This document shows positions 28,918 to 31,167 of a stretch of DNA of 31,167 nucleotides, in pieces. Each line of letters opens with the position of its first letter. The first letter of the stretch is position 1. Origin of the DNA: JBDSTW01 sp039914705 (GTDB lineage: Bacteria; Pseudomonadota; Gammaproteobacteria; SURF-13); NCBI GenBank assembly GCA_039914705.1, contig JBDSOT010000005.1, positions 1-31,167 on the forward strand, written 5' to 3'. The position numbers and the translations under genes were made by a program. A model generated the notes under the pieces. That model was not told where the DNA came from. It saw only the letters and a program-made list of their open reading frames with translations, and made no database searches.

Positions 28918-31167
28918 ATGGGTCTCGCAAACTACCGTAAAAAACGCAACTTTCGCGCGACACCGGAACCGTCGGGAAAGCTCACAAAAAAATCTGCCGG
29001 AAATTTATTCGTCATTCAAAAACATGCCGCGCGCAGGCTGCATTACGATTTCAGGCTGGAACTTGGCGGCACATTAAAAAGCTGGGCGGTGCCCAAGGGA
29101 CCCAGTCTGGATCCGGGCCAAAAACGCCTGGCCGTGCACGTTGAAGATCATCCCCTGGCCTATGCCAATTTCGAAGGCATCATCCCGCCGCATCAATACG
29201 GATCGGGCACGGTCATGGTATGGGATACGGGCACTTGGGAACCCATCGGGAATGCTGCAACGGGTTACGCTGCCGGTAAACTCAAGTTCCGTTTACATGG
29301 CGAAAAGTTACAGGGGGCCTGGATGCTCGCGCGCATGCGCGACAAGGCAAATGAAGGTGAAGATAACTGGCTGCTGATAAAGGAAAGAGATAATGAAGCC
29401 CTCAGCGGCAGAGCGGCTGAGATAGTCGAGTCGGCAACATCCAGCGTGGTTAGCGGGCGCAGCCTTGAACAAATAGCCGCAAATACTGCTCCTATTAAGC
29501 AAACAGCTCGTTCAAAAAAACCGCCCCCTATCGTTGAGAAAATCGATCCGTCCCGGATTAGCGGCGCCCGAAAATTCAGCTTACCCGCGCTCTTGAAGCC
29601 CCAACTGGCTACTCTGGTAAAGGCCGCGCCCAGCGGCGCCGGCTGGCTGCATGAAATAAAATATGACGGCTACCGCATGCTATGCCGGGTACGCAATGGC
29701 AAGGCCGCATTTTTCTCCCGCACCGAAAAGGACTGGACGCAGCGCTTTTCAGCCTTGTCCAAGGCCGTGGCCGATCTACCCGTGCAGGAGGCCTGGTTCG
29801 ATGGCGAGGTTGTTGCCGTGAAACCGGATGGCACGACGTCTTTTCAAGCCCTGCAGCAGGCACTTGATGAAGAAAAATCTCATGTGCTGATCTATTACAT
29901 TTTCGATGTCTTGCACCTTAATGGTTATGATCTGAGGCAAGTCCCCCTGATCGAGCGCAAACGCATTGTCGCCAGTCTGCTCCAGCATAACAATGCGGAT
30001 GATTCCGTGCGGTACAGCGACCATGTGGATAGTAATGGCGAGCTATTTTTTGGCCTGGCGTGCGCGCGGCCGCTGGAAGGCATCATATCCAAACGTCAGG
30101 ATGCACCGTATCGAGCCGGCCGCAGCTACGACTGGGTAAAGGTCAAATGCATCAGCCGCCAGGAATTCGTAATCGGCGGATTTACTCAGCCCGCCGGTTC
30201 GCGAAAAGGTTTTGGCGCATTATTGCTCGGCGTTTACGATAAATCCGGCGAGTTCCATTACAGCGGGCGGGTAGGTACGGGTTTCAGCGATGATTTATTA
30301 ATCAGTTTACATGCCCGGCTAAAAAAGCTGGTACAGAAGACCCCCGCCTTCAGCAAGCCACCCAGCGGTGCTGCAGCGCGCGGCGTGCGCTGGGTGAAAC
30401 CTCAGCTGGTAGCGGAGATTAATTTTACCGAATGGACAGACGACGGTGCCTTGCGGCACCCCTCGTTTCTCGGCCTGCGAGAGGACAAAGCGGCGCGCGA
30501 GGTCATACGTGAAACTGAAATTGTGAATATTGAAACAAACCAGCCGGCAGAAAAAACCCCGCGTCCGCGCGCAAAAGCTGCCAGTAACAAAAAAATAGCA
30601 AACACATCTTCACAGACAACAGGTACTAAAGCTCACGAAGTGGCGGGAGTCATACTAAGCCATCCGGACAAGGTGCTCTACCCAGACATTGGCCTCACCA
30701 AAAGCGACCTGGCCCACTACTATGAAGCCGTCGCGCCGTTGATACTGCCACATCTAATCGACCGGCCATTGACGCTTTTACGCTGTCCAGACGGCAGCGA
30801 CGGCGCATGCTTCTACCAAAAACATGCAAAAGATATTGTCTCCGAACATATCGGACGCATAACCATCCAACAGACTGCGGGGCGCGCCTGCTACATGACG
30901 GCAGATTCCCTGCCCGCCATCATCAGCCTGGTACAAATGGGTGTACTTGAATTACATACCTGGGGTTCGCGCCGCGATAAACTTGATCGGCCGGATCGCA
31001 TCACCTTCGACCTCGACCCAGATACTGACGTGAAGTGGATCAAGGTGATCGAGGCCGCCAATATGATCAGGGATTATCTCGCTGCGTTAAAGTTGATCAG
31101 CTTTGTCAAGACCACGGGCGGCAAAGGCCTGCACATCGTTGTGCCGCTGGTACGTCGCAATAACTGG
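28918..31167 (+). CDS. ligD: ATP-dependent DNA ligase LigD, PE-LIG-POL type (3' end outside window)
   Basis: LigD repairs breaks held by Ku. 750 codons run in one frame from ATG 28918 to the window edge. Residues about 30-160 are the 3'-phosphoesterase domain (KHAARRLHYDFRLE, His42 and Asp44). Residues about 215-530 are the ligase core, with nucleophile Lys248 in EIKYDGYR, and EGIISKR as a further nucleotide-binding motif. A linker rich in Lys, Ala and Thr (about 540-575) leads to the primase-polymerase domain from residue 576; the catalytic Asp698 and Asp700 are in TFDLDPD. The domain order is the one in Pseudomonas LigD. About 90 residues are probably missing at the C terminus. Confidence 0.96.
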   Translation, partial: MGLANYRKKRNFRATPEPSGKLTKKSAGNLFVIQKHAARRLHYDFRLELGGTLKSWAVPKGPSLDPGQKRLAVHVEDHPLAYANFEGIIPPHQYGSGTVMVWDTGTWEPIGNAATGYAAGKLKFRLHGEKLQGAWMLARMRDKANEGEDNWLLIKERDNEALSGRAAEIVESATSSVVSGRSLEQIAANTAPIKQTARSKKPPPIVEKIDPSRISGARKFSLPALLKPQLATLVKAAPSGAGWLHEIKYDGYRMLCRVRNGKAAFFSRTEKDWTQRFSALSKAVADLPVQEAWFDGEVVAVKPDGTTSFQALQQALDEEKSHVLIYYIFDVLHLNGYDLRQVPLIERKRIVASLLQHNNADDSVRYSDHVDSNGELFFGLACARPLEGIISKRQDAPYRAGRSYDWVKVKCISRQEFVIGGFTQPAGSRKGFGALLLGVYDKSGEFHYSGRVGTGFSDDLLISLHARLKKLVQKTPAFSKPPSGAAARGVRWVKPQLVAEINFTEWTDDGALRHPSFLGLREDKAAREVIRETEIVNIETNQPAEKTPRPRAKAASNKKIANTSSQTTGTKAHEVAGVILSHPDKVLYPDIGLTKSDLAHYYEAVAPLILPHLIDRPLTLLRCPDGSDGACFYQKHAKDIVSEHIGRITIQQTAGRACYMTADSLPAIISLVQMGVLELHTWGSRRDKLDRPDRITFDLDPDTDVKWIKVIEAANMIRDYLAALKLISFVKTTGGKGLHIVVPLVRRNNW

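Noticed and set aside
1..31167. CRISPR arrays, tRNA or rRNA genes, prophage genes, intI integrase
   Set aside because: No regularly spaced repeats, cloverleaf-like segments, phage structural genes or tyrosine recombinase motifs were found on either strand by reading.

Overview
The window looks like a chromosomal stretch of a moderately GC-rich gammaproteobacterium. The order aat-bpt-infA next to clpA-clpS, an S-methylthioinosine-type phosphorylase beside nagZ, a fused CysG and a Ku/LigD pair of PE-LIG-POL type all recall Pseudomonas and purple-sulfur relatives. I cannot name the genus. No tRNA, rRNA or CRISPR was seen.

Layout. 1-897 is the 3' end of an M1-type aminopeptidase. 1032-3943 carries a FemAB-like acyltransferase, aat, bpt and infA on the plus strand, facing clpS-clpA (4101-6745, minus). 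Aat and Bpt add N-terminal destabilising residues, ClpS recognises them and ClpA unfolds the substrate, so most of the bacterial N-degron pathway sits in one locus. mfd (7078-10593) converges on a peptide deformylase gene (10594-11136). Between def and mtnP, 11180-13620 is an accessory island: an IS1595-like transposase remnant and an integron cassette array without a visible integrase, read on the minus strand. Its attC-like sites separate a VOC-family gene, an HNH nuclease gene, two tiny overlapping membrane-protein genes and two apparently gene-less cassettes. Next comes a minus-strand salvage operon (13736-16658): YkuD-family enzyme, nagZ, hpt and mtnP, joining peptidoglycan recycling to purine and methylthio salvage. 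A TrpD2-like gene (16791-17888) then converges on cysG (17917-19296).

19414-27162 is the most unusual part. A plus-strand pair (PurD-like ATP-grasp ligase and methyltransferase, start and stop overlapping) converges with a five-gene minus-strand operon: egtB, egtD, a tryptophanase-family PLP enzyme, a PrmC-like methyltransferase and a haem-oxygenase-like diiron oxidase. EgtD and EgtB make hercynine and then its cysteine sulfoxide conjugate. The PLP enzyme is a natural candidate for the C-S lyase step to ergothioneine. The other four genes are not part of any ergothioneine pathway known to me, so the locus may make a modified ergothioneine or another sulfur-imidazole product.

The window ends with an HNH nuclease gene, ku and the first 750 codons of ligD, a bacterial non-homologous end-joining module.
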